Shown here piece after piece: positions 32,956 to 41,549 of a DNA stretch of 64,000 bases; positions within the stretch are counted from its first letter, which is position 1; each line of letters begins with the position of its first letter. The position numbers and the translations under genes are program-made. Below the pieces are notes generated by a model, which was not told where the DNA came from, ran no database searches, and was given only the letters and a program-made list of their open reading frames with translations. Source of the stretch: a bacterium (GTDB taxonomy: Bacteria; JACRDZ01; JAQUKH01); the NCBI GenBank assembly GCA_028719205.1, contig JAQUKH010000002.1, positions 102,365 to 166,364 of the forward strand, written 5' to 3'.

Positions 32956-34380
32956 TTACAAATAGATAAAGTAATGCCTTGCCATTAAAGATTGAAGTTC
33001 TGCCTGGTTTTTTGGAGAGAAAACTTCAAAAAGTTCATCTATAAATTCGAATCCGTATTTTGTCAAAAACTGTATGATATTCAATCTTCTTTCCTGTAAA
33101 ACCTGTTGAGGGAATAAATAATTGAATATCTGTTTCAATTCAGGATTTTGTCTTAAAGGCTGCTGTATTTTTTTATCAAGCCGGTTTTGAAAATCCATTA
33201 TGGAAAGACCTGACCGGGATAAAAGGCCTGATATGAAATCAGGAATTATTGTCGCCCCGTACCGAGGGTAAATTAAAGGCATAGAAATGTTATGATAGTA
33301 ATATAATTCTTTCAGCTGGGCAAAATAAGCGGTTTCATTAGGCCCAGCGACATAAACAGATGTTTTCAAAAGCCAGTCCTGAAGAACAGGCCGTAAAGCC
33401 ACATTCGGACTGAATAATTCGGGCCTTGCGTCTAAAAGGGAAGTGATTTGATCTCTTGAAAATTTAGAACCGTCTGTCTGAAAATAAGGTTCAAAGAATT
33501 TCAGTTTTTTTCTTTGATCATTTTCTTCTAAAAAAATATGGGTATTATTCGGAAAAGCTGAAAGCGCGGGGGGGTAGCCTTTTTCTTTTAAAAGGTTTTC
33601 TGATTTTTGAATAAACTGACAAGGCTTAAGAGGATCTTCCAACTCCTTTTTAAATACAGGTTTTGAAAGTTTCTGGACCTCAGTCTGCCGGGGGTCGATG
33701 AGCACAAGGCCGCGGGAGGAAAATAATTGAGTAAGGCAGGACGCGAACCAATCTATAAGGTTAAGGTCTTGCCCCGATCTTATATTCCCGAAATTTAATA
33801 TAACTTCGTTATTTTCTCCGGCTATATCATCCTTAAATTTCAGGATAAAATTGTAAATATCCTGATAATTGAGCGTAATTTTAGAAAAAGATGCTCCTGT
33901 TTTTTCTTTCGGAAAAGGGAAGATAAGATCTTTTAATTTGTTCTCTTTGTTTACGTAAAAAAAAGAGGAGATATTCGCTATGTTACTGTCTGACGATTCG
34001 ATCCAGAATACAGGCACGTATTTTTTGCCTGTTTTTTTTGTAAGAGTATCGGCCAATATTATCGCGGTAATAGTTTTATAAATGGTATAGAGCGGGCCTG
34101 AAAAAAGGCCCGGCTGCTGCCCTGTAGCAATTACACATGTTTTGGGATCTTTTAATGAGAGGATATTGCTTAATGTTTTCTCTGTGCAGTTAAAATTATT
34201 ATTATATTTAAAAAGATGTTCAATAAGGTTATTATCGCGGGGGATATGGTTTTCAGGCACAGTTTCCAGAGAAGGATCGAAATTAAAGAAATCTTTCAGT
34301 TCTGGAAAATTGCGGATGTAGTCAATAAAAATCTTAGTCTTATAAATATTTTCAGGATCTATTAATTCGAATCTTTTCAT
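32956..34380 (-). CDS. bshC: Putative cysteine ligase BshC
   Basis: 474 residues. BshC adds cysteine to GlcN-malate to finish bacillithiol. The family core TGQQPGLFSGPLYTIYKT (about 91-108) and VPVFWIESSDS (about 125-135) are clear; the usual SEDHD in the latter is ESSDS here, so a normally acidic/His patch differs. A C-terminal coiled coil is replaced by a helical tail. The ATG follows the stop of the Dpm1-like gene with no gap. It is separated from bshA/bshB1 only by the ispH fusion. Confidence 0.9.
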   Translation of the reverse strand: MKRFELIDPENIYKTKIFIDYIRNFPELKDFFNFDPSLETVPENHIPRDNNLIEHLFKYNNNFNCTEKTLSNILSLKDPKTCVIATGQQPGLFSGPLYTIYKTITAIILADTLTKKTGKKYVPVFWIESSDSNIANISSFFYVNKENKLKDLIFPFPKEKTGASFSKITLNYQDIYNFILKFKDDIAGENNEVILNFGNIRSGQDLNLIDWFASCLTQLFSSRGLVLIDPRQTEVQKLSKPVFKKELEDPLKPCQFIQKSENLLKEKGYPPALSAFPNNTHIFLEENDQRKKLKFFEPYFQTDGSKFSRDQITSLLDARPELFSPNVALRPVLQDWLLKTSVYVAGPNETAYFAQLKELYYYHNISMPLIYPRYGATIIPDFISGLLSRSGLSIMDFQNRLDKKIQQPLRQNPELKQIFNYLFPQQVLQERRLNIIQFLTKYGFEFIDELFEVFSPKNQAELQSLMARHYFIYL

Positions 34381-35097
34381 TTATGCTATCTTAAAAAAAG
34401 AACCAATTCGAAGTTTCCATACTAAAAAAAGCGCCTCCCACATGATCTTTCGTGACATTTTGGATGTTCCCGAATGCCGGTCCGCGAATATAATAGGAAT
34501 TTCACCGATATGGTATCCAAGCTCTTGCGCGCGGAAATTCATTTCTATCTGAAAAGCATAACCGTCAGAAGTAATTCTATCCAGATTTATATTTTCCAAT
34601 ACTTCACGGCGGAAACATTTAAAACCGCCGGTACAATCATGTATCTTAAGCCCGGTAATTAATCTTGTATAATTATTGGCTACAAGGCTAATGATAAGCC
34701 TTTTTATAGGCCAGTTGATAACACTGACCATGCCGTTAAGATACCGGGAGCCAATTACCAGATCATAATTTTCAATCTGTTTTAAGAACTCCGGTATTTT
34801 TTCGGGGTTATGGGAGAAATCCGCGTCCATTTCTATTATATAATCAGGTTTTTGTTTTATTGCCCAATGGAATCCTTCTATATATGCCCGTCCAAGGCCT
34901 TGTTTTTTCGGACGATGAATAACGGACACCTGCGGATATTCTTTGGAGAGGCCATCGGCTATCTTTCCAGTCCCATCAGGAGAATTATCATCTACAATTA
35001 AAATGCCAATATTAAGATTAAAACCAAGAATTATTTTTATTAGAGGTGTTATATTGGTTGCTTCGTTATAAGTAGGAATAACAACGATTGCTGTCAT
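34381..35097 (-). CDS. Dpm1-like polyprenyl-phosphate glycosyltransferase
   Basis: 238 residues, GT2. The sequence pattern (VVIPTYNEATNI 5-16, VDDNSPDGTG 35-44, IEMDADFSHNPE about 88-99, GSRYLNG, then TGGFKCFRREVL) is that of dolichol/polyprenol-phosphate mannose synthases, which transfer a sugar from GDP-mannose (or UDP-glucose) to a lipid phosphate. It has no membrane domain of its own. The 52-residue membrane protein just upstream, overlapping by 4 bp, may anchor it. Downstream is bshC. Confidence 0.9.
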   Translation of the reverse strand: MTAIVVIPTYNEATNITPLIKIILGFNLNIGILIVDDNSPDGTGKIADGLSKEYPQVSVIHRPKKQGLGRAYIEGFHWAIKQKPDYIIEMDADFSHNPEKIPEFLKQIENYDLVIGSRYLNGMVSVINWPIKRLIISLVANNYTRLITGLKIHDCTGGFKCFRREVLENINLDRITSDGYAFQIEMNFRAQELGYHIGEIPIIFADRHSGTSKMSRKIMWEALFLVWKLRIGSFFKIA

Positions 35098-35252
35098 TTA
35101 TCAGTTTTTTTACTTTTTATTGCCTGGATTATTTGTAATACAATAGCGATAAATAATGTTATTGTAGAAGCCACTAGAAACAACCAGTTAAAAATACCAT
35201 TCCACGAGATTGGAACTCCTAAAAGAGAAATTGCAGTTTTTGTTAAATCCAT
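35094..35252 (-). CDS. 52-residue single-helix membrane protein
   Basis: Small open frame with AGGAG 6 nt before its ATG. It overlaps the Dpm1-like gene by ATGA, the sign of translational coupling. A short N-terminal amphipathic part (MDLTKTAISLLGVPISW) leads to one hydrophobic helix at about 20-43 and a Lys-rich tail (IKSKKTDK). I do not recognise a family. By analogy with the DPM2/DPM3 subunits of eukaryotic Dpm1 it could tether the soluble transferase to the membrane; that is inference. Confidence 0.7.
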   Translation of the reverse strand: MDLTKTAISLLGVPISWNGIFNWLFLVASTITLFIAIVLQIIQAIKSKKTDK

Positions 35253-35315
35253 TTTCGACTCCTAATTTCATTCCCTGAATTATATCCAACATTAAAATAA
35301 ATGTCAATTATATTA

Positions 35316-36677
35316 CTACCATTTAGATTTTAGAAAATACAATACATCGTAAAGCAAATCGCCGTTTTTTAAACTGCGTAAAAAACGATGCCAAAAATAA
35401 GAAGGACGCAAATAGTATTCGCGGAAAGCTCTTTTGTAATAAAGGCTGATTGTCGGCCAATCCAAATTTTCGTGTTGAAAGATAGGTTTTTCAATTTGAT
35501 GAACAATATAAGACGGCCAATCCTGGTGTAATATTTTCCCTTTAGCTAATAGCTCTTGATAATAATCTGTTCCCGGATACGGAATACAAATATCAAATTT
35601 AGCGATAGAAAGAGGAAGGCTTTTGGAAAATTGGATTGTTTTTTCCATTGATTCCTCTGTTTCTCCCGAAAGTCCGAAAATAAAAAAGCCAAAAGTGTCG
35701 ATACCGGCATTGTTGGCGGCGGTTACCGCCCGTTTAATTTGCTCCAGTGTTGTTTTTTTACTGATTTTTTCCAAAACTTTTTGATCGCCTGTTTCAATTC
35801 CGAACCCTGTTTGCCACAACCCTGCTTTTTTTGCGATCCGGAAAAATTCCTCATCTACTAAATTAACCCGGACTCCATTGATAAGAGACCATGGAAATTT
35901 AAGGCCACGCCGGACTATTTCATTGCAAATCGCTTTCGCCCGTTTAATATCCTGGGTAAAGCTGTCATCGGCGATATGGATTTCTTTAAAGCCGCATTTA
36001 AGCATATATTCCATTTCGTCAACTACTCTATTTGTTGATTTCATGCGATAATCGGTCCCAAAAGTTAATTTACTGCAGAAATTACAACTGTATGCGCAGC
36101 CACGGCTTGTTTCAATATGTCCTACAGGATTAGCACGTGAAGATATCCGGGAATTTTTGTATTTTGTTAAGTCAAATAATTGCCATGCGGGAAATGGCAG
36201 ACTGTCAAGATCAACTATTAATGGGCGTGCCGGAATAACACGCGGTGCAGATGATAACGGGCTTTTAAGTAAATCCGGTAAAACTAAGTCACCTTCGCCC
36301 AGTATGATAATATCAAAACATCCGGCTGCGGCAGCTTCTTCAGGCATTGCCGTGATATGAACCCCTCCGGCAATTGTTTTAACGGCCGGATATTTTTTCT
36401 TAACATTAGCCATTAAATCCCGAGTAATATTGTAAACAGGAGTTTTAATTGAGGCTGCCACAATATCAGGCTGGAAACTGTCAATTTCTTCTGACAAAGA
36501 TTGCCATGGGTCATTTACAAAATCCAGATCAATAATCCGTACGCTGTGATCCTTAATCAAATGTCCGGCAAGTGTGGCCAACGTCAAATTAGGATAACTT
36601 GGGGCAGCTATACGGACATTGGTTTTTAAATAAGTGATATTACGTGAAGGGGCATTAAAAAATAGGATTTTAAACAT
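35316..36677 (-). CDS. B12-binding-domain radical SAM protein (1)
   Basis: 453 residues. The N-terminal cobalamin-binding Rossmann domain is about 1-150 (IAGGVHIT, LGEGD); no DxHxxG base is present, as in many class B radical SAM proteins. The radical SAM core follows with SRGCAYSCNFC at about 190-200 (CxxxCxxC). The C-terminal part is of the BchE/Elp3-like type. The start at 36677 is chosen because the product then begins MFKILFFNAPSRN and lies one base after the upstream stop; a longer frame starts inside the neighbour. Typical reactions are methylation or ring formation on lipids, sugars or antibiotics. The substrate is unknown. Confidence 0.88.
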   Translation of the reverse strand: MFKILFFNAPSRNITYLKTNVRIAAPSYPNLTLATLAGHLIKDHSVRIIDLDFVNDPWQSLSEEIDSFQPDIVAASIKTPVYNITRDLMANVKKKYPAVKTIAGGVHITAMPEEAAAAGCFDIIILGEGDLVLPDLLKSPLSSAPRVIPARPLIVDLDSLPFPAWQLFDLTKYKNSRISSRANPVGHIETSRGCAYSCNFCSKLTFGTDYRMKSTNRVVDEMEYMLKCGFKEIHIADDSFTQDIKRAKAICNEIVRRGLKFPWSLINGVRVNLVDEEFFRIAKKAGLWQTGFGIETGDQKVLEKISKKTTLEQIKRAVTAANNAGIDTFGFFIFGLSGETEESMEKTIQFSKSLPLSIAKFDICIPYPGTDYYQELLAKGKILHQDWPSYIVHQIEKPIFQHENLDWPTISLYYKRAFREYYLRPSYFWHRFLRSLKNGDLLYDVLYFLKSKW

Positions 36678-36678
36678 A

Positions 36679-37437
36679 TTAATTTTTTCTAAAAATAGCT
36701 GACTTATAGAACGATTTTGCCAGGATAAATAAAAATAATGTCCCAAAAGTTCCGAAGGAATACTTTAAACAATTTTTTAAACTGGCGCCGCGTTTTTTCC
36801 CGGAATAGCAGGTTTCTACCGGAACCTGAGCGATCTTTATGTGGTTATAAACAGCTTGAACTATGATTTCAAAACTAAAAAGATAATCATTTGAATTTGC
36901 TTCAAAATTTGATTTTTCCAGCAGTTCTTTTGTATATACCCGAAATCCCTGATGAAGGTCGTCAATTTTAATACCGAGCACTACTTCATCAATTTTGTTT
37001 AATATCCTGATAGGCAGGATCTTCCACGGGTACATTCCGTTTTTTCCAGGATTATCTCCGTTTGAAAAGCGGCTACCCAGCACAAGCCCGGCTCCCTTTT
37101 CAACTTCTCTTATTGCCGCCGGTATACTGGAAGGTTTGTATTCACCGTCAGGATGGATATCAACAATAATTTCGGCTCCTTTTCCGAGAGCGATCTTGAC
37201 TGCTTCTTTTATATTGCCCCCGTACCCCAGATTGACGGGATTTTGGTATGATTCAATACCTAATTTTTTGGATAATTCAAAAGTATTATCATGAGAAAAA
37301 TCATCAACCAGTATGATATCATCCACAAAATGTTTAGGAAATTCAGTATAAAACTTTTCCAGGGTTTTAGAAGCGTTATATGCTATAAAAATAGCAATTA
37401 TTTTTTTTTTCTTTTCCATAAGGGGGAAGTTTATCAT
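36679..37437 (-). CDS. Family 2 glycosyltransferase
   Basis: 252 residues. GT-A fold: IAIFIAYNASKTLEKF (14-29), DIILVDDFSHDNT (39-51), and an HPDG segment (about 95-98) with the DxD-equivalent Asp. It resembles the DPM/GtrB group of polyprenyl-phosphate sugar transferases but ends in one short hydrophobic segment (LFLFILAKSF). A start seven codons in (37419) is possible; neither start has a strong ribosome-binding site. It is linked to the radical SAM gene by a one-base gap. Confidence 0.85.
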   Translation of the reverse strand: MINFPLMEKKKKIIAIFIAYNASKTLEKFYTEFPKHFVDDIILVDDFSHDNTFELSKKLGIESYQNPVNLGYGGNIKEAVKIALGKGAEIIVDIHPDGEYKPSSIPAAIREVEKGAGLVLGSRFSNGDNPGKNGMYPWKILPIRILNKIDEVVLGIKIDDLHQGFRVYTKELLEKSNFEANSNDYLFSFEIIVQAVYNHIKIAQVPVETCYSGKKRGASLKNCLKYSFGTFGTLFLFILAKSFYKSAIFRKN

Positions 37438-37450
37438 ATTTACTAAACTT

Positions 37451-37491
37451 ATGCAAATGTTTTATTTGTGGTGAAAATCCGGATTACTTGC
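37451..37491 (+). pseudogene. Relic copy of the 5' end of the methyltransferase gene at 37553
   Basis: The 41 bases beginning ATGCAAATGTTTTATTTGT align with the first 45 bases of the gene at 37553 (ATGCGATGTTTTATTTGT...), with one insertion, a 3-base deletion and a few substitutions. It encodes CFICGENPDYL in a broken frame. It is a short direct duplication or the remnant of a lost paralogue. Confidence 0.55.
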
Positions 37492-37540
37492 TATAAATTC
37501 AGTAATTATTTTTTTTCTTCCATGGAAGCGGTATATCATA

Positions 37541-37546
37541 TATAAT
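37541..37546 (+). promoter_or_regulatory. -10 box immediately upstream of the methyltransferase start
   Basis: TATAAT ends 6 nt before the ATG at 37553, and there is no Shine-Dalgarno sequence. If used, transcription would start at the A of the ATG, giving a leaderless message. Confidence 0.4.
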
Positions 37547-37552
37547 TAGCTA

Positions 37553-38488
37553 ATGCGATGTTTTATTTGTAGCAGTGAAAATCCTGATTACCTGTTTTCT
37601 ACGAAAGATTATATTACAGGAGATACATTTTCGATTTTTAAATGTTCTAAATGCGGGAATTCTTTTACGGACCCTAAGCCGGAGGATATTGAGAAGTATT
37701 ATTCAAAAAACTATTATGGAAAGCGCAAATCTTTTGCCGAGAATTTAATTAATTATTCAAGGCTGCAAAAAATTAATAGTTTGTTTGGAAGTAATACCAG
37801 GCCATTACCGTTGATCTTGGATGTTGGTTGTGGAAACGGCAGTTTTTTATCTCTTTTATCAAAAAGGGGATGGCCGGTTTGTGGAACTGAAGTCGCGCCC
37901 GAAAATAATTTCGCGTGTGAAGAACTAAATTCAAAAGTATTTAATAAAGATTTAATCAAATGTGAGCTTGAGGACAAAAAATTTGATATAATTACAATGT
38001 GGCACACTTTCGAGCATTTTTCTGAACCCGTGGATTATTTATTAGAGGCGGGAAGGATTTTAAAAGATGAAGGTGTTTTAATAATTGAAGTACCTAATTT
38101 CAAATCCTGGCAGGCAAGGTTGACCCGCGGTAACTGGTTTCACCTGGACGCGCCGAGGCATTTGGCGCATTATAACCCGGAGGGCGTCAGTTTCCTTCTG
38201 AATTCAACAGGATTTGAGGCGTTTAAAATTTCTCATATTTCTTTTATATATAGTTTGTTTGGATTTATTCAAAGCATTATTAATATTTTTACAAAAAGAA
38301 ATAATTTATTGTTTGATTTAATAAATAAAAAGATCAAAATAACCCGTATTAATATTAAAGACATAATTATTACCTCTTTTTTAATTATCCCTGTATCATG
38401 CGTAAGTATTTTTGCTGTATTTTTGGAATCAATTTATAAAAGAGGGGGAATTGTTATTATATACGCGCGCAAAAAGGAGCAAAATTAA
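37553..38488 (+). CDS. SAM-dependent methyltransferase with N-terminal Cys pairs
   Basis: 311 residues. An N-terminal zinc-knuckle-like segment (CFICSS, CSKCGN; Cys 3, 6, 31, 34) precedes a class I methyltransferase core: LDVGCGNGSFL (about 83-93), MWHTFEHF (about 147-154). The C-terminal part has two hydrophobic helices (about 215-240, 260-285). This layout is frequent in methyltransferases of polysaccharide clusters, where they methylate sugars. It starts the plus-strand glycan run and overlaps the next gene by one base. Confidence 0.85.
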   Translation: MRCFICSSENPDYLFSTKDYITGDTFSIFKCSKCGNSFTDPKPEDIEKYYSKNYYGKRKSFAENLINYSRLQKINSLFGSNTRPLPLILDVGCGNGSFLSLLSKRGWPVCGTEVAPENNFACEELNSKVFNKDLIKCELEDKKFDIITMWHTFEHFSEPVDYLLEAGRILKDEGVLIIEVPNFKSWQARLTRGNWFHLDAPRHLAHYNPEGVSFLLNSTGFEAFKISHISFIYSLFGFIQSIINIFTKRNNLLFDLINKKIKITRINIKDIIITSFLIIPVSCVSIFAVFLESIYKRGGIVIIYARKKEQN

Positions 38489-39708
38489 TGAAATCGTTAA
38501 CAAGAGAAGAAAAAATAAGTTATATAAGTACAATAATCTTAATCGGATTTATGTGTACTTATATTTATGATTACTGGATGGGGGCATATTTGGGTAAAAG
38601 CTATCCTTTTAATACCTTTTTATTCAAACCTTGGGATAGATTTAATGATTTTTTTACTCCTATGAACATAGTTCTACGGGGTAATGGTAATCCTTATAAT
38701 TTTATATCACCTGATTCCATCAATTCTCCTTTATATCATCTTATGGCAATTGGTTTTATGTATATAAACCCATTTTTATCTTTTATAGTATGTATTTTCG
38801 CTTTCATCATATTTTTTGTTTATGTAATCAGCAAAAATTTAGTTTTGGCAACTAGAATGGAAACTTTTAAAAATGCGATCATTTTTTCATTTTTTACCGC
38901 TATTTTCCTTTTTTCTTTAGAAAGGAGCAATTATGAAATAATAATTTTTGTTTTGATATATTTTTTCCTTGAATTTTACAGAAAAAAAAATCTTATTACA
39001 TGCGTAATAATCTTATCAGTTGCAATTGCACTTAAGGCCGCACCAGGAGTTCTTATTTTACTTTTTTTGGATGCGAAGCAGTATAAAGAAGCATTACTGA
39101 CATTAGTAATTACATTAGCTTTAAATCTCCTCAGTTACTCGGTATTTACGGGAGGATTATGGCATAATTTTCAAAATAATTTAATAAGTATGAAGCTTTA
39201 TAGTAAAGCCTATGCCATGTCTATGGGAGGGGGCGTAGGTACGAATTCCTTATGGGGGGCCGTAAAAATATTAAGAGAATATTTTTTCAACTATATAAAT
39301 ATAGAAACTCTGTATTATGTGCATTATATTATTGCGTTTACAATTTTTGTTTCAGTTTCAGCTTATATATTAAAGATCGAGAAAGTATTTTGGAAAAAAT
39401 TGTCTTTGATGATAATTATGATGAGTCTTTTACCTCATCATTCAGGATATCCTAAATTAATGCATCTTTATTTCCCTATGTTTTTATTTATTAACAGCGG
39501 GGAGAAAGATAAATATGATCTGATATATACAGTTTTATTCGCGTTAATATTAATACCAAAAGCTTACTATCACTTTCCCTTTTTGCCGGAATTAAATGAA
39601 AGCGCTATTTTACTTCCGCTGTTTATGGTTTTATTTATGGGTTTTATTATATATGACGGATTCAGAACGTATAAAATAAAAGAAAAAACAAAAACTTGCA
39701 TTGCGTAA
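38488..39708 (+). CDS. Polytopic membrane glycosyltransferase (GT87-like)
   Basis: 406 residues with about ten membrane segments. The first loop contains DRFNDFFTPMNI and PYNF (about 50-75), and SINSPLYHL follows; this arrangement resembles GT87/DUF2029 polyprenol-linked mannosyltransferases of the GT-C fold. Such enzymes use lipid-linked sugars on the outer side of the inner membrane. The GT87 assignment is by pattern only; other GT-C families are possible. It overlaps the methyltransferase gene by one base (TAATG). Confidence 0.65.
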   Translation: MKSLTREEKISYISTIILIGFMCTYIYDYWMGAYLGKSYPFNTFLFKPWDRFNDFFTPMNIVLRGNGNPYNFISPDSINSPLYHLMAIGFMYINPFLSFIVCIFAFIIFFVYVISKNLVLATRMETFKNAIIFSFFTAIFLFSLERSNYEIIIFVLIYFFLEFYRKKNLITCVIILSVAIALKAAPGVLILLFLDAKQYKEALLTLVITLALNLLSYSVFTGGLWHNFQNNLISMKLYSKAYAMSMGGGVGTNSLWGAVKILREYFFNYINIETLYYVHYIIAFTIFVSVSAYILKIEKVFWKKLSLMIIMMSLLPHHSGYPKLMHLYFPMFLFINSGEKDKYDLIYTVLFALILIPKAYYHFPFLPELNESAILLPLFMVLFMGFIIYDGFRTYKIKEKTKTCIA

Positions 39709-39774
39709 GATACAAAACAGGGATTTTAAAAATTAATGGTAAAATAATGATTAACAAAAATGGAGATAAATAAA

Positions 39775-40551
39775 ATGAAGGTTGTTATTCTTTGCGGAGG
39801 AAAAGGGACAAGAATGAAGGAAGAAACTGAGTTTCGTCCCAAGCCTTTGGTAAATATTGGCGGGTATCCGATTATTTGGCATATTATGAAGATATACGCG
39901 CATTATGGATTTAAAGATTTTGTTCTTTGTCTTGGGTATAAAGGAAATATGATCAAGGAATATTTTTTGAATTATGAAGCAATGAATAATGATTTTACCG
40001 TTTGTCTGGGCGCAAAAAATAAAATAAAATTTCATAGCAAACACGAAGAACACAATTGGAATGTAACGTTAGTTGATACCGGTGAAGAAGCAATGACAGG
40101 TGCAAGAGTGAAAAAAGTCGAAAAATATATTGATACTGATCTGTTTATGGTAACTTATGGTGATGGAGTAGCTGACATTGATATAAGAAAATTGGTTAAT
40201 TTCCATAATTCACACGGAAAAATCGGGACGATCACCGGAGTTCATCCCTCTTCACGTTTTGGAGAATTAATTATCAAAGAAAATAAAGTCAGTAAATTTT
40301 ATGAAAAACCTCAGGTGAGCCAGGGCCTTATAAATGGAGGTTTTTTTGTTTTCAAAAAAGAAATTTTTAAATATATTAAAGAAGATGAAAGCTGTCTTTT
40401 AGAAAAAGAACCATTAGAAACACTTGCCAAAGAAAGCAACTTAATGGCTTATCTTCATCTTGGATTCTGGCAGTGCGTTGATACTTATCGGGAATTAGAG
40501 GTATTAAATGATTTATGGAAAACGCCTCATCCTCCATGGAAGGTTTGGTAA
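39775..40551 (+). CDS. rfbF: Glucose-1-phosphate cytidylyltransferase
   Basis: 258 residues from ATG 39775, which has GGAG 9 nt upstream; an ATG at 39760 overlaps that site. It makes CDP-glucose from CTP and glucose-1-phosphate. The nucleotide loop is LCGGKGTRMKEETEFRPKP (6-24), and TYGDGVADI (about 123-131) carries the metal-binding Asp. Length and motifs match RfbF/DdhA. The next gene, rfbG, uses its product. Confidence 0.95.
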   Translation: MKVVILCGGKGTRMKEETEFRPKPLVNIGGYPIIWHIMKIYAHYGFKDFVLCLGYKGNMIKEYFLNYEAMNNDFTVCLGAKNKIKFHSKHEEHNWNVTLVDTGEEAMTGARVKKVEKYIDTDLFMVTYGDGVADIDIRKLVNFHNSHGKIGTITGVHPSSRFGELIIKENKVSKFYEKPQVSQGLINGGFFVFKKEIFKYIKEDESCLLEKEPLETLAKESNLMAYLHLGFWQCVDTYRELEVLNDLWKTPHPPWKVW

Positions 40552-40556
40552 AAAAT

Positions 40557-41549
40557 ATGGGAAGCAGCTTTTGGTTGAAAAAAAAGGTTCTTATTACAGG
40601 TTATGAAGGTTTTTTAGGTTCTAATTTAACACAGAATTTATTAAATCAAGGCGCGAAAATATGGGGCTTGGATATTAAAACCCGCCGAAAAGAAACTATC
40701 CTGTCAAAAAAAGAATTAAATAAAATTAAAATAATAAAAGGCAGTGTTGAAAATTTATCGCTTGTTTCTAAAATTATTAAAGAAAATAAAATTGAAATAG
40801 TTTTTCATTTAGCCGCCAGCGCTCTTGTCGGGAATTGTTTAAAAAATCCAGTCGAGGCATTTTCCACTAATATAGAAGGAACGTGGAATATCCTTGAGTC
40901 CTGTAGAAATAACAAACATATTAAAGCTATTATTATTGCTTCCAGTGATAAGGCGTATGGGAGTCAAAAGAAATTACCTTACCTGGAAAATACCCCGTTA
41001 GCAGGAGAACATCCCTATGATGTTTCAAAAAGCTGCGCGGATCTGATTGCTTATGCCTATTATCACACATATGATATGCCGGTTGCGGTAACGCGCTGCG
41101 GCAACATTTATGGGCCGGGAGATTTTAATTTTTCCAGAATAATCCCCGAAACCGTAAAATGCGCGCTTTCGGGCAACAAACTTATGATTAGAAGTGACGG
41201 GAAGTTTGTACGGGATTATGTTTATGTCGGAGATATTGTCAATGGTTATATAATGCTCGCGGAACAATTAGAAAAGAAAGATTTAAGGGGAGAGGCATTT
41301 AATTTCAGCGATGAAAATCCCATAAACGTAATAGAATTAGTTAAAAATATCTATAAGCAAGTGGGCGCGAAAACGAATTATATAATTCTTAACAAAGCAA
41401 AATATGAGATAAAGAATCAATATTTGGCATCCGCGAAGGCAAGAAAAATCCTTGGTTGGAAGCCGGAATACACTTTGAAAGATGGGATCGAGAGAACTAT
41501 TGATTGGCATAAAAATAATTATGGATATTCAAAAAAATGTCCCTTATGA
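40557..41549 (+). CDS. rfbG: CDP-glucose 4,6-dehydratase
   Basis: 330 residues. Extended SDR that converts CDP-glucose to CDP-4-keto-6-deoxyglucose. The NAD motif is ITGYEGFLGSNL (13-24), the active triad region reads ASSDKAYGSQ (about 125-134) with the YxxxK at about 153-157 (YDVSK). CGNIYGPGD and the C-terminal LGWKPEYTLKDGI are as in RfbG. The start at 40557, 5 nt after rfbF, is preferred over in-frame codons inside rfbF. It overlaps the Nudix gene by 4 bp. Confidence 0.92.
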   Translation: MGSSFWLKKKVLITGYEGFLGSNLTQNLLNQGAKIWGLDIKTRRKETILSKKELNKIKIIKGSVENLSLVSKIIKENKIEIVFHLAASALVGNCLKNPVEAFSTNIEGTWNILESCRNNKHIKAIIIASSDKAYGSQKKLPYLENTPLAGEHPYDVSKSCADLIAYAYYHTYDMPVAVTRCGNIYGPGDFNFSRIIPETVKCALSGNKLMIRSDGKFVRDYVYVGDIVNGYIMLAEQLEKKDLRGEAFNFSDENPINVIELVKNIYKQVGAKTNYIILNKAKYEIKNQYLASAKARKILGWKPEYTLKDGIERTIDWHKNNYGYSKKCPL

